The notes: a model not told the origin generated them from the letters alone. Counted from the first letter of the stretch, positions 1 through 9,107 are shown. The stretch: 64,000 nt of DNA from an uncultured Flavobacteriales bacterium (GCA_905181855.1 CAJIZE010000005.1:78790-142789), one strand, 5' to 3'. Numbers and translations: made by a program.

Positions 1-1229
1 ATCAACAACTAGAACCAATTGAAACAATTAACGGAACTGGGAAATTACTATTACCAGGTGTAATTGATGATCAGGTTCATTTCAGAGAGCCTGGGTTAAC
101 TCAAAAAGCTGAAATTGCAACAGAAGCTAAAGCAGCAGTTGCAGGTGGCGTTACTTCTTTTATGGAAATGCCGAACACTATTCCAAACGCGCTTACTCAA
201 AAATTACTTCAAGATAAATACGATCGGGCTGCAGAAGTTTCCTTAGCAAATTACTCATTTTATATGGGGGCTTCAAACAATAATTTAGATGAAGTTTTAA
301 CAACCAATCCTAAGGATGTTTGTGGTGTTAAAGTATTTATGGGTTCATCAACGGGCAATATGTTGGTTGATAAACAGGCTACATTAGAAGGAATTTTCGG
401 TGAATGTGAAATGTTGATTGCGACACATTGTGAGGACGAACAAACTATACGGAACAACACGAAGATTTTTAAGGAAAAATATGGACATGATATTCCTTTT
501 TCAGCTCATCCTAAGATAAGAAACGCCGAAGCTTGTTATATTTCATCTTCAAAAGCGGTTGAATTAGCAACAAAGACAGGAGCGAGGCTACATATTTTGC
601 ATTTGTCTACTGCCAAGGAAATGAGTCTTTTTAGAAATGACATTCCGTTAAAGAATAAAAAAATTACAGCTGAAGCATGTGTTCATCATCTTTGGTTCGA
701 CGAATCGCAATACGATACAAAAGGGGCATTTATTAAATGGAATCCAGCTGTGAAATCAATTGCTGATAGAGATGCCATACGAGCAGCAGTAAATAGCAAT
801 TTAATTGATGTTATTGCAACAGATCATGCGCCGCATACATTTAAAGAAAAATCGTTGGATTATGTAAGAGCCCCATCAGGAGGTCCTTTAGTGCAGCATG
901 TTTTACTTGCTATGCTTCAAATGGTAGATCAAGGAATTTTTACCCTTGATAAAATCGTTGAAAAGTTATGTCACGCACCAGCTGACTTATTCAATGTTGT
1001 TGACAGAGGTTACATTCGAGAAGGATATTATGCGGATTTAGTTTTGGTTAATAAAAGTGATTTTTCAGTAACAAAAAGCAATATTTTGTACAAATGTGGC
1101 TGGAGCCCATTTGAGGGGACCACTTTTAATAACACTATAGACAGTACTTTTGTAAACGGTATTTTAGTTTATAATAAAGGGAATTTTAATGAAGAGAACA
1201 AAGGCAGCAGGCTACTTTTTAATCGTTAG
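1..1229 (+). CDS. pyrC: Dihydroorotase, 5' end cut by window
   Basis: Zinc amidohydrolase of pyrimidine synthesis, converting carbamoyl-aspartate to dihydroorotate in the cytoplasm. The reading frame is open from base 3, so the true start lies before the window; the first internal ATG is at 162. Visible motifs are DDQVHFREPG (about bases 66-95), KVFMGSSTGNM with the Lys that is normally carboxylated, ATHCEDE, HILHLSTAKEM, EACVHH and the Asp motif ATDHAPHTFKEK. The usual metal-binding HxH near the N-terminus reads QxH here, which I recall in other Bacteroidota dihydroorotases. The gene overlaps the next CDS by 41 bases, so the two are probably co-transcribed. Family sure; activity inferred. 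Confidence 0.9.
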   Translation, partial: QQLEPIETINGTGKLLLPGVIDDQVHFREPGLTQKAEIATEAKAAVAGGVTSFMEMPNTIPNALTQKLLQDKYDRAAEVSLANYSFYMGASNNNLDEVLTTNPKDVCGVKVFMGSSTGNMLVDKQATLEGIFGECEMLIATHCEDEQTIRNNTKIFKEKYGHDIPFSAHPKIRNAEACYISSSKAVELATKTGARLHILHLSTAKEMSLFRNDIPLKNKKITAEACVHHLWFDESQYDTKGAFIKWNPAVKSIADRDAIRAAVNSNLIDVIATDHAPHTFKEKSLDYVRAPSGGPLVQHVLLAMLQMVDQGIFTLDKIVEKLCHAPADLFNVVDRGYIREGYYADLVLVNKSDFSVTKSNILYKCGWSPFEGTTFNNTIDSTFVNGILVYNKGNFNEENKGSRLLFNR

Positions 1230-1653
1230 TATTTTAGTTTTTTCTTGCTCAGAAAAGAAAGTTGAACAATTGCCTGAATTTCTCATAGCTGAAGACACTT
1301 TAATGAATGTTTTAAAAGACATTCATCTACTTGAAGGATATATAGCTCGAAACCCTAAAAAATCTAGATCTACAGATACTCTATATCAAAAAGGATATCA
1401 AGAAATATTTAATCGCTATAATATAGATGAGGTAAGGTTTAAAAAAACATATAAATATTATGTTCTTAAACCAAAAGAACTTGAGCTGATGTACGATCAA
1501 ATAATTGAGGATTTAACTACCGCGCAAGCGGCGCTTCAAAGTGTCGATAAATTGTCAGACAGTAGTTCTGTAAAAGCAGACCCAAAATTGCCTAAGAAGT
1601 TTCGGAAAGATAACAATCAGAAGAATGCTTCACAGAATCAGCAACAGGAATGA
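1189..1653 (+). CDS. DUF4296 lipoprotein
   Basis: Small lipoprotein of 154 residues with signal peptide and lipobox VFSC (Cys about residue 20). The body, with ILKDIHLLEGY-like sequence (here NVLKDIHLLEGY) and a charged helical middle, matches the DUF4296 family of Bacteroidota; its function is unknown. The C-terminal tail from about residue 120 is low complexity (Ser, Lys, Asn, Gln). It starts inside the end of pyrC and its last 62 bases overlap the convergent epimerase gene. The pyrC-DUF4296-epimerase order recurs in Flavobacteriia as I recall it. Confidence 0.8.
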   Translation: MKRTKAAGYFLIVSILVFSCSEKKVEQLPEFLIAEDTLMNVLKDIHLLEGYIARNPKKSRSTDTLYQKGYQEIFNRYNIDEVRFKKTYKYYVLKPKELELMYDQIIEDLTTAQAALQSVDKLSDSSSVKADPKLPKKFRKDNNQKNASQNQQQE

Positions 1654-2617
1654 ACCCAATATTCAGCTCACGTTGAGCTTTGCTGTTGTCGTACTTTTTT
1701 AATACATGCCCTGATTTAGCCGTTTCTTTGGTTAGATGGCCTCTCTTTTGTGTAAATAACTCAATAAACCGTATGACTCTCCACCCAATGGCCGATAAAA
1801 ATTTATTGGCATAAATCGATGGCCTTTTGACTGTGAGTGAATCTGCAATTAGATTAAACAGGTCTCTAAAAATTAAATTTTCAGAAACTACCAAATAACG
1901 GTGGCCGTATTTTTTCTGTTCGTGAACTTTAACCAAAGCTTCAGTAACGTTGCGTACATCTACAAATCCATTTGAACCTAGCGTATAGAAGGTTATTCCA
2001 TTCGCAATCATCTGTATTAGTGAAGTGCTGCTTTTGCCCCAAAGGCCAGGGCCAATAATAACCGAGGGGTTTATTATACCAACATTAAGGCCTTCTTCCA
2101 TGCCTCGCCATACTTCTAATTCGGCAAGGTGCTTTGATACGGAATAGTTAGTTGTATGTTTTTCTTTTTTCCATTCAGCGGTTTCGTTAATTCCTTTTTC
2201 TGAATAAAAATCTTCACCTATGGCTGCTGTAGAACTTGTGTAAATGAAATTTTTAACTCCAAGTTCAACACATAAACTTATCAAATCGCGAGTAGCTTTG
2301 AGGTTGTTTACATACAGTTCTTTTGCATCTCTAGGGTGAAAAGAAACTTTAGCTCCACAATGAAAAACAGTGGTTACTTTTTTAAGTGTTTCAATTATGA
2401 TATCAATATCTGAGAACGATCCTTTAACCCATTCAATTTGATCAAAATAATCAGAAGGTTTGTTGTACCATTTGCTAAATTTAGAATAAAGAGTTTTGTG
2501 ATTTTCAGACCGAACAAGGGCTAAAACGTGATACCCTTTTTCTAATAATAGCATCACTAAATGCGATCCCACTAGGCCCGATGCTCCAGTAACAAAAACG
2601 GTTTCTCTTTTATTCAA
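1592..2617 (-). CDS. NAD-dependent epimerase/dehydratase family protein
   Basis: Extended short-chain dehydrogenase of 341 residues. The N-terminal Rossmann motif is FVTGASGLVGSHL (GxxGxxG, residues about 8-20). The catalytic YxxxK is NYSVSK (about residue 157), with a TSSTAA Ser/Thr region before it. This family acts on nucleotide sugars, flavonoid-like carbonyls or sterol-like substrates; the substrate cannot be read here. The start is TTG at 2615-2617, because the Rossmann strand begins immediately and no in-frame ATG precedes it. An inverted repeat CACTAA/TTAGTG lies just upstream (2644-2660). The 3' end overlaps the convergent DUF4296 gene. Confidence 0.8.
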   Translation of the reverse strand: MNKRETVFVTGASGLVGSHLVMLLLEKGYHVLALVRSENHKTLYSKFSKWYNKPSDYFDQIEWVKGSFSDIDIIIETLKKVTTVFHCGAKVSFHPRDAKELYVNNLKATRDLISLCVELGVKNFIYTSSTAAIGEDFYSEKGINETAEWKKEKHTTNYSVSKHLAELEVWRGMEEGLNVGIINPSVIIGPGLWGKSSTSLIQMIANGITFYTLGSNGFVDVRNVTEALVKVHEQKKYGHRYLVVSENLIFRDLFNLIADSLTVKRPSIYANKFLSAIGWRVIRFIELFTQKRGHLTKETAKSGHVLKKYDNSKAQRELNIGFIPVADSVKHSSDCYLSETS

Positions 2618-2697
2618 ATCAAGGCAAAGAAAACTGATTTTTTCACTAAAAAAATTAGTGAGTGGTTAATCTTACAATAAGTTTATAAAAGCGATTG

Positions 2698-3879
2698 CTA
2701 AAGATGCATTTCAAATTGTAATCTGAACATGAGCTCGTCTGGAGAAGTGCCTTCAGTTACATAGGTAAAGTCCGTTTGAACTTTTAGGCTATGCCCAACT
2801 ACATATTTCGAGGCTCCAACGGTGTATTGATTTAGTTCATTGCGTCCCGTAGCTGCTTCCGGAACAACATTAGTATATCTTATTCCAAGTTCTACATTGT
2901 TTTCAAATAAATAACCCATTTGTAAATTAGTCCCTGAACCGGTATAAAAAGACCCTTCTTTAAGCGTTTGGAGTTCATCAAGGTAAACCACAGGATTTGA
3001 TGTTGTTTTGTTTGCATATTCAGCCATAATTGACAGCCCATTGTATTTAAACATTAAGTCAGCAAATACAGTTTTTAAATCTCTCTCAGCAAAAGCTGAA
3101 TCAAAGTAATCACCCAATTGGCCTCTTTGTCTTGTTGCGCCTTCATTATAATCGTATGAAACACCTATGGCTAGTTTAGGTTTTGATTCACGGTTTAAAT
3201 CACTGCCAAAGTAATCACCCTTACTGGCGAATTGTCCAAACGGTAGAATCTCAATTCTTCCTGTATAGTCATACCCTGCAATATTATCAGCGGTAAAGTT
3301 ACGGCCTTCACCATTTGAAATAGAAAAGACTTCCCTGATTATAAAGTCGCCAGCACTAAAATGATGTCTTAACTGAACTCCTGCGTCACGATCAATGTTA
3401 AATTTTGAATTAACCAAACTTCGATCTACAAATTGCAATTTTGACGAGCTAATAACCCTTTCGCGATTGCCCGGTAATTTTGTTTGACCTGCCCACAGTT
3501 CAAAGTTTTTATAAAAATTCCATTTTAAAACGGCATCCAAAATTATTCTGTTTGCATCGCTGGTAGTTGCATGGGATCCGCTTATGTCGCGATTAGATAA
3601 CCCGAATTCCATTTTGTATTTAATTTTAGGAGAAAAAATAAATCCATCAAATTTCAATCTAGATCGTCTAATCATAAATTTCGTGTCTATGGTCTGGTTT
3701 TCGGTTATAGATTCAGCAGTAAACAATGTTTGGAAACGTGCTCCAAAGCGCAAAGAGAACGATGAATCTGCAGCAAGGACTTTTATCCCTTTGCCAAAAG
3801 TGTCTTTGGTGATGTTTTGAGAATAAGAAATGGATGATGCACCAATAAACAGTAAAAAAAATGTAAATCGTAAAATCAT
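2698..3879 (-). CDS. OprO/OprP-like phosphate-selective porin
   Basis: Outer-membrane beta-barrel of 393 residues with a cleavable signal peptide ending in SYSQ. It has the porin O/P pattern: SLRFGARFQTLF near the N-terminus, SGSHATTSDANRI, WAGQTKLPGNRERV, then alternating aromatic strands ending in FEMHL. Family members take up phosphate or pyrophosphate through an outer-membrane channel. It is divergent from a Na+/phosphate cotransporter, and the shared 343-base gap carries two Pho-box-like direct repeats, so phosphate-starvation induction is likely. A second member of the family is at 9185-10393. Confidence 0.8.
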   Translation of the reverse strand: MILRFTFFLLFIGASSISYSQNITKDTFGKGIKVLAADSSFSLRFGARFQTLFTAESITENQTIDTKFMIRRSRLKFDGFIFSPKIKYKMEFGLSNRDISGSHATTSDANRIILDAVLKWNFYKNFELWAGQTKLPGNRERVISSSKLQFVDRSLVNSKFNIDRDAGVQLRHHFSAGDFIIREVFSISNGEGRNFTADNIAGYDYTGRIEILPFGQFASKGDYFGSDLNRESKPKLAIGVSYDYNEGATRQRGQLGDYFDSAFAERDLKTVFADLMFKYNGLSIMAEYANKTTSNPVVYLDELQTLKEGSFYTGSGTNLQMGYLFENNVELGIRYTNVVPEAATGRNELNQYTVGASKYVVGHSLKVQTDFTYVTEGTSPDELMFRLQFEMHL

Positions 3880-3978
3880 GAAGAAAGCAGTTTTTGTTTT
3901 ATTTGTTGAGGCAAAGATTCGTAAATTAACCTTTTGATAGCCTAAATTTTAGCTTGACTAAAATCAGGAAACGTAATC

Positions 3979-3996
3979 TTAACATTGAGGTAACAT
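3979..3996 (+). promoter_or_regulatory. Candidate Pho box A
   Basis: Direct repeat TTAACATTGAGGTAACAT: two 7-base half-sites whose starts (3979 and 3990) are exactly 11 bases apart, the spacing of known PhoB/PhoP boxes. It lies 100-117 bases upstream of the porin start and about 230 bases upstream of the cotransporter start. The repeat reads on the + strand, so it may serve either gene. Binding by the PhoB-like regulator at 15003 is inference. Confidence 0.5.
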
Positions 3997-4140
3997 TGGT
4001 CTATTTGGTCAGAATAAATTAAGAGAAAGTTCATTGCTCTAGGCTCCTTTATCTTTCGGTAATTCATGAAATTTCATGTGGATTTTTTCAAAATTCGGCA
4101 AAGTGAAGGAATTAAAGTGTTGAAAACAGGAATCCAATTG

Positions 4141-4158
4141 TTAACATAAACTTTACAC
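4141..4158 (+). promoter_or_regulatory. Candidate Pho box B
   Basis: Direct repeat TTAACATAAACTTTACAC with half-sites at 4141 and 4152, again 11 bases apart. It resembles the TT(A/T)ACA-type PhoP box known from other phyla. It ends 9 bases before the TTTG element of the cotransporter promoter (4168), the expected place for an activator contacting RNA polymerase. Confidence 0.55.
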
Positions 4159-4167
4159 AAGAAGATA

Positions 4168-4195
4168 TTTGGAGGTTAACGGAATCATATTTTTG
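4168..4195 (+). promoter_or_regulatory. Promoter of the Na+/phosphate cotransporter
   Basis: TTTG at 4168-4171, a 16-base spacer, then TATTTTTG at 4188-4195, matching the Bacteroidota consensus TTTG / TAnnTTTG (spacer slightly short). Transcription would start near 4200, leaving about 20 bases before the ATG at 4223. Confidence 0.5.
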
Positions 4196-4222
4196 CATCA
4201 CTATTTAGTAAAAGAAAACGCA

Positions 4223-5914
4223 ATGGTTGAATTCGGATTTTATGATGTTTTAAAGCTAATTGGATCGCTTGGTTTTTTCATGTATGGCATGAAAATAATG
4301 AGTGAAGGCATTCAAAAGGCGGCAGGGAACAGGCTTCGTCAGATTTTAAGTACAATGACTCAAAATAGAGTTCTTGGGGTGCTTACGGGATTTTTAGTCA
4401 CTTCACTAGTGCAGTCATCGTCTGCAACGACGGTAATGACGGTGAGTTTTGTAAATGCAGGACTGCTTTCATTAGTTGAATCAGCAGGTGTAATGATGGG
4501 AGCCAATGTTGGGACTACAATAACCGGGTGGTTGGTTTCGATTTTTGGTTTTAAAGTAAGCATAGCTAAAATTGCATTACCCATAATTGCTTTCGGAATG
4601 CCAATGATGTTTGTGAAAAGCGGCAGAACAAAATTTTGGGGAGAATTTTTAGTTGGCTTTGCTCTATTATTTTTAGGTCTAGACTTTCTGAAACATTCGG
4701 TTCCTGATTTAAAAAGCAGTCCTGAGGTCCTCTCATTTTTAGCTGGATTCGCTGATATGGGAATCTTATCAGCAATGATGTTTATAGGTATTGGTACATT
4801 ACTGACCATAGCGGTACAATCATCCAGTGCGGCAATGGCCTTAACTATTGTGATGTGTCACAATGGATGGATTCCTTTTGAAATTGCAGCACCAATGATA
4901 TTGGGCGAAAACATCGGAACAACAATTACCGCAGAGTTAGCCTCCATCGTAGGAAATGTACATGCAAAGAGATCAGCTCGAATCCACTCAATGTTTAATA
5001 TAGTAGGGGTAACGTGGATGTTATTTGCCTATACTTACTTTTTAGATGGAATCAATTACTTAATGGTAGATTACATGGGTATGGTTTCACCTTTTGAGGA
5101 TGCTGCATCAGTGCCAATTGCACTATCGTTCTTTCATACAGCATTCAATTTAACAAACGTGTTTATAATGATTTGGTTTGTTCCTTTATTGGTTAGAATA
5201 GCAGAAAGAACAGTATCATCTAAAGGTGAGGAAGATGAACAATTTCATCTTGAGTTTATTGGTGGATATATAATGGGCGCTGCCGAACTTTCATTGCTCG
5301 AAGCAAAAAAAGAAGTGAAAAAATTTGGTGAGTTAACTTTAAAAATGCACAACCAAACCATTAAGGTGTTTGAGGAAAGAAACCCTAAAAAAGCAAGAAA
5401 ATTAATCAGCAAAATTGCCAAGTATGAGGAAATAACAGATAGGTTAGAAGTGGAAATTGCAAGCTTTTTACAAAAAGTCTCTCAAGGAGAATTGAGCGAA
5501 AGATCATCAATTATGGTTAGAAGTATGATCAGTGTTATTGGCGACTTAGAGCGAATCGGAGACATCTATTATCAGTTGTCTAAATCATTAGAACGAAAAT
5601 TAGATGATGAAATTTGGTTTACACCAGATCAAAGAAATAACCTGGTTGAACTTATAGGCAAGTTGGGTGATGCATTTGATTTTATGATTGAAAACATTGA
5701 AATAAGCGCTGATGATCTAAATATTAACAAAGCTGTTGATATAGAAAATGAGATTGACAGATTAAGAAATAGATTAAGAAAAGATCATCTTAAAAGTATT
5801 GGCGATAGCGACTATAATATTGAAAGTGGAATGATTTACACCAACATGTTCTCATCTTTTGAACGAATTGGAGATCACATAATCAATGTTAGTGAAGCAT
5901 TAGCAGAAAAGTAA
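4223..5914 (+). CDS. Na+/phosphate cotransporter, NptA/Na_Pi_cotrans family with PhoU-like tail
   Basis: Inner-membrane symporter of 563 residues importing inorganic phosphate with sodium. The N-terminal half holds two inverted transport repeats, each with the QSSSA signature (VQSSSATT near residue 65, VQSSSAAM near residue 200), and hydrophobic helices to about residue 340. The C-terminal part (about 360-560) is a charged helical PhoU-like domain. The start is ATG 4223; an upstream in-frame TTG at 4169 lies within the promoter and is unlikely. Pho box and promoter sit directly upstream, and the divergent neighbour is a phosphate porin, which supports a role in phosphate uptake. Confidence 0.88.
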   Translation: MVEFGFYDVLKLIGSLGFFMYGMKIMSEGIQKAAGNRLRQILSTMTQNRVLGVLTGFLVTSLVQSSSATTVMTVSFVNAGLLSLVESAGVMMGANVGTTITGWLVSIFGFKVSIAKIALPIIAFGMPMMFVKSGRTKFWGEFLVGFALLFLGLDFLKHSVPDLKSSPEVLSFLAGFADMGILSAMMFIGIGTLLTIAVQSSSAAMALTIVMCHNGWIPFEIAAPMILGENIGTTITAELASIVGNVHAKRSARIHSMFNIVGVTWMLFAYTYFLDGINYLMVDYMGMVSPFEDAASVPIALSFFHTAFNLTNVFIMIWFVPLLVRIAERTVSSKGEEDEQFHLEFIGGYIMGAAELSLLEAKKEVKKFGELTLKMHNQTIKVFEERNPKKARKLISKIAKYEEITDRLEVEIASFLQKVSQGELSERSSIMVRSMISVIGDLERIGDIYYQLSKSLERKLDDEIWFTPDQRNNLVELIGKLGDAFDFMIENIEISADDLNINKAVDIENEIDRLRNRLRKDHLKSIGDSDYNIESGMIYTNMFSSFERIGDHIINVSEALAEK

Positions 5915-5931
5915 AATACTTTTAGTTCCCA

Positions 5932-5961
5932 ATTGCTCTTTTGGGTCTAAAGCTATCTTTG
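5932..5961 (+). promoter_or_regulatory. tyrS promoter
   Basis: ATTG at 5932-5935 (weak -33 element), an 18-base spacer and TATCTTTG at 5954-5961 (TAnnTTTG). It places the transcript start near 5967, which rules out the in-frame TTG at 5941 as the start codon. Confidence 0.5.
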
Positions 5962-5979
5962 CAGGCAAAATTCCTGAAA

Positions 5980-7254
5980 ATGAATGTAGTTAAAGAACTT
6001 GAATGGCGTGGATTGGTGCATGATGTTACGCCGGGTACCGAAGAACAATTATTAAAGGAAAAAACTAAAGGCTATGTTGGTTTTGACCCGACAGCAGACT
6101 CTTTGCACATTGGGAATTTAGTTCCAATCACTCTCTTGGTACATTTACAAAAAGCCGGGCACCAGCCTATAGTTCTGGTTGGAGGAGCAACTGGTATGGT
6201 AGGTGATCCTTCTGGTAAATCACAGGAAAGAAACCTTTTAGATAAAGATACTTTAGAGCATAATATTGCCTGCCAAAAGAAGCAGCTGAAAAAATTCTTG
6301 GATTTTGATAAAGCTGAAAATCCAGCTTTAATAGTTAATAACTACGATTGGTTTGCTGAAATTAATTTTTTAGATTTTATCCGAGATATAGGGAAACACA
6401 TCACCGTAAATTACATGACGGCAAAAGATTCTGTAAAAAATAGGCTTGAAAACGGCATGTCATTTACAGAGTTTAGCTATCAATTGGTTCAAGGTTACGA
6501 TTTTTACCACCTTTATAAAAACATGGATTGCAAACTTCAAATGGGCGGTTCTGATCAATGGGGAAATATTGTTACAGGTACTGAGCTAATCAGAAGAATG
6601 GTTGGAGGAACTGCTTTTGCGTTGACTGCGCCACTTGTTAGAAAAGCTGATGGAGGTAAATTTGGTAAGACAGAATCTGGCAATGTTTGGTTGGACCCTA
6701 GTAGAACTTCCCCATACAAGTTTTATCAGTTTTGGATTAATAGCTCTGATGAGGATGCTGAAAATTATGTTAAAGTTTTTACGTTCAGAACACAAGAGGA
6801 GATTACAGCCTTGTTAGAAGAACACAACAAAGCACCTCATGCTCGATTGTTACAAAAAGAATTAGCTAAAGATATTACCATTAGAGTTCACTCTGATGAA
6901 GACTACAATAGGGCAATTGAAGCATCAGATTTGTTGTTTGGAAAAGCCAATAAAGTATCACTAGAGCGAATAAGTGAAATGGACCTTTTGTCTATTGTTG
7001 AGGGGATACCAGGTGCAGAGTTGTCAAAATCAGAATTCGCTCAAGGAGTCGGAATCATTGATGTTTTGTCTGCAAAATCTGGATTTTTAAAATCGAATGG
7101 AGATGCAAGAAGAGCTTTAAAAGAAAATTCAATATCGCTGAATAAAGAAAAAGTAAACGATACCTATCAAGTAACCGAGTCTGATTTAATTTACGGTAAG
7201 TATTTATTGCTGCAAAGAGGGAAGAAAAATTACTTTTTGCTTAAAGCAATTTAA
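5980..7254 (+). CDS. tyrS: Tyrosine--tRNA ligase
   Basis: Class I aminoacyl-tRNA synthetase of 424 residues that charges tRNA-Tyr. The HIGH motif reads LHIGN in [15 protein letters not shown] (about residue 45). GGSDQWGN marks the tyrosine/ATP pocket, and the KMSKS equivalent is KFGKT (about residue 230). The C-terminal 90 residues form an S4-like RNA-binding domain. Length is normal for bacterial TyrS. The start is ATG 5980, giving the usual [11 protein letters not shown] opening. It is convergent with the LuxE-like gene 31 bases away; no terminator was recognised between them. Confidence 0.96.
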   Translation: MNVVKELEWRGLVHDVTPGTEEQLLKEKTKGYVGFDPTADSLHIGNLVPITLLVHLQKAGHQPIVLVGGATGMVGDPSGKSQERNLLDKDTLEHNIACQKKQLKKFLDFDKAENPALIVNNYDWFAEINFLDFIRDIGKHITVNYMTAKDSVKNRLENGMSFTEFSYQLVQGYDFYHLYKNMDCKLQMGGSDQWGNIVTGTELIRRMVGGTAFALTAPLVRKADGGKFGKTESGNVWLDPSRTSPYKFYQFWINSSDEDAENYVKVFTFRTQEEITALLEEHNKAPHARLLQKELAKDITIRVHSDEDYNRAIEASDLLFGKANKVSLERISEMDLLSIVEGIPGAELSKSEFAQGVGIIDVLSAKSGFLKSNGDARRALKENSISLNKEKVNDTYQVTESDLIYGKYLLLQRGKKNYFLLKAI

Positions 7255-7285
7255 TGATTATCCTTAACCTTTTGTAGCCGTAATT

Positions 7286-8269
7286 CTATAACGCCATCAA
7301 ATTGCAACCTCTTAAGTCGGAGTTATCGAACCTACCAAGAATTTCGAACTTGTCATTGTGTATTTTACCAAGATCCTGAGTAGCAATAAAACAACAGGAG
7401 TTTATGTTGGCTAAATCTAAAACATTAATCCCGCCAGTTCGAGTGGTTGAATAGGCGAAAGGATCTGTTGTTTCTCGAATTAGTACTTTCATCCAATTAG
7501 GAGTGGTAAATTGACCATGACCATCAGAATATGCTTGAGACATAAGCTCGGTCATACCATATTCAGAGTGAATAGTTTTTGAGCCAAATGCTTTATTTAA
7601 AGCTAAATGGACCTCATTTCTAGTCTGCTCTTTTTTTCGTCCTTTCATGCCGCCAGTCTCCATTACTATTCCGTGGTTAATAGTAGGTTGGTATTGATCA
7701 ATAAAGTCAAGTAAACCAAAGGTAACACCTAAAAGTAAATAGGGCTTGACAGTTTTTTCAAGGGTAACTATTGTGTCATTTAGAGCATCGAAGTCATCTA
7801 GGAAAAAGCCGCTCAATTCAGAGTTTGATTGCTCAATTAGTTTCTTCGCCATATAAACTAATGACGACCCTTCTCTTTCTAAATATGAAGGTAAGAGGGC
7901 TAGAATGGTTAAATTTTTATCATAATAATTATCGAATATAGCATTGAAATTTTGCTCGTACCATTTTAACGATTTAACGAAATGACTTGAAGTATTTTGA
8001 CTTGTGGTTCTACTTGATGTAAAGACAGTTTCTGCATTAAATGAACCTGATTTAATCTCATGGGTTTTGAAAAATTCGATAGGCAAAAAAGGAATCTTTT
8101 CAAGTTGGTTAACTTCTTTAATGTTTATTCCTAAATGGTCTACAAACTCAGCATAAACGTCACACTGATCGTATTGAAAATTAAAGGTTTCAATTGCCAG
8201 CGCATTAAAGTCGCTGTTGGTTTTAATGTTTAGTAAATCTTGGAAAGAAAACGGAGCTGATAACTCCAT
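7286..8269 (-). CDS. LuxE/PaaK-like acyl-protein synthetase family protein
   Basis: ANL-superfamily enzyme of 327 residues resembling LuxE acyl-protein synthetase, which activates a fatty acid with ATP and carries it as a thioester or ester. Visible features are LPIEFFKTHEI, TVFTSSRTTSQNTSSHF (nucleotide-binding loop), ETGGMKGRKKEQ, SEYGMTELMSQAY and the closing GRFDNSDLRGCNLM. It is shorter than typical adenylating enzymes, as is normal for LuxE. There is no luciferase or LuxC reductase nearby, so the role is not bioluminescence by context. It follows a small lipoprotein gene by 12 bases, probably in one transcript. Confidence 0.75.
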   Translation of the reverse strand: MELSAPFSFQDLLNIKTNSDFNALAIETFNFQYDQCDVYAEFVDHLGINIKEVNQLEKIPFLPIEFFKTHEIKSGSFNAETVFTSSRTTSQNTSSHFVKSLKWYEQNFNAIFDNYYDKNLTILALLPSYLEREGSSLVYMAKKLIEQSNSELSGFFLDDFDALNDTIVTLEKTVKPYLLLGVTFGLLDFIDQYQPTINHGIVMETGGMKGRKKEQTRNEVHLALNKAFGSKTIHSEYGMTELMSQAYSDGHGQFTTPNWMKVLIRETTDPFAYSTTRTGGINVLDLANINSCCFIATQDLGKIHNDKFEILGRFDNSDLRGCNLMAL

Positions 8270-8281
8270 AAGAAAAATGGG

Positions 8282-8548
8282 TTATTTGTTGGGTGAAGTT
8301 TGAATTTCTTCTTCCTTAACAGTATTAGAAACCACGGCTCCTTCTTCGTTTTTGAAAACAACCTTGTATGATTTTTGTCCATTTTTAAATACCTGTTTAT
8401 CAATTAACATTGGTACATTGTCAATAACATAATAGACAATTTCTCCCTGCGAATATTTGAATTCTTCGCTTTTTGGTAAAGAACTGCAAGCGGTTAAAAA
8501 AACAATTGATGCTACAAAACCAAATATAATTACTTTTAACCGTTCCAA
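8282..8548 (-). CDS. Small hypothetical lipoprotein
   Basis: 88 residues with a hydrophobic signal and lipobox LTAC (Cys 21), then a short soluble part with a beta-rich pattern around YYVIDNVPMLIDKQVF and SYKVVF. I do not recognise the family. The start is TTG at 8546-8548: the signal peptide begins at once and the only nearby ATG is out of frame. It lies directly upstream of the LuxE-like gene on the same strand, and a 23-base palindrome sits between it and the divergent gene at 8628. Confidence 0.6.
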   Translation of the reverse strand: MERLKVIIFGFVASIVFLTACSSLPKSEEFKYSQGEIVYYVIDNVPMLIDKQVFKNGQKSYKVVFKNEEGAVVSNTVKEEEIQTSPNK

Positions 8549-8564
8549 AATGGGTATTTCTTTT

Positions 8565-8587
8565 CATTAATTTCGTCGAAATTAATG
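8565..8587. promoter_or_regulatory. 23-base palindrome between divergent lipoprotein genes
   Basis: Perfect inverted repeat: 11-base arms CATTAATTTCG and CGAAATTAATG around one central base (8576). Each strand carries TAATTTCG, one mismatch from TAnnTTTG, so it could hold two overlapping divergent promoters or an operator. No clear -33 element was found on either side. Confidence 0.45.
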
Positions 8588-8627
8588 ATTATAAAGCTAT
8601 CGATTCGGTTCAACGGAATTTTTTTAC

Positions 8628-9107
8628 ATGAAAAACAATATTTTATACCTTTCTATTCCTTTTTTAATCGCTAATTTGATTATTTGCATGGAATCTTGTA
8701 AAGTTGACGAGTGCGAAGAGATTATTCCGACCGCTGAATATGTGGATTTAGTAACTCATGGAGATACTGCTACAATTACATTGTCATTTAAAGATTGTGA
8801 TGGCGACTTAGGATTATTACCTTCGGATACTACTGCACCTTATGAATTCAACCTTTTTTTGGAGTATTACCAATTAAAAAATGGTGTTTGGGAAGTTGTT
8901 GGGCCATTACCCACACCATATTATTATAGAATCCCTGTACTTGAAACATCGGGAAACTCAATAATCACTGAAGGAGAAATTGACATAAGCTTAATTCCCT
9001 ACTACTTACCCGGATATTCTGATACTATTAAATATCAAATTTATATAGTAGATAAAGCTTTAAATCAAAGCAATACAATTGAAACAGACATTTTAGTTGT
9101 TCAGTAA
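8628..9107 (+). CDS. Hypothetical exported lipoprotein
   Basis: 159 residues with an N-terminal hydrophobic segment and Cys residues at 20 and 24 (IIC, MESC), either of which could be the lipidated one. The body is beta-rich with an acidic DCDGDLGLLPSD segment and looks like an Ig-like or Ca-binding fold, but I do not recognise the family. It is upstream of the second OprO/P porin by 77 bases on the same strand, so co-expression is possible. Confidence 0.65.
   Translation: MKNNILYLSIPFLIANLIICMESCKVDECEEIIPTAEYVDLVTHGDTATITLSFKDCDGDLGLLPSDTTAPYEFNLFLEYYQLKNGVWEVVGPLPTPYYYRIPVLETSGNSIITEGEIDISLIPYYLPGYSDTIKYQIYIVDKALNQSNTIETDILVVQ

Noticed and set aside
4169..4222. Upstream TTG start for the Na+/phosphate cotransporter
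   Set aside because: It lies inside the predicted promoter, and the family's N-terminus begins at the ATG at 4223.
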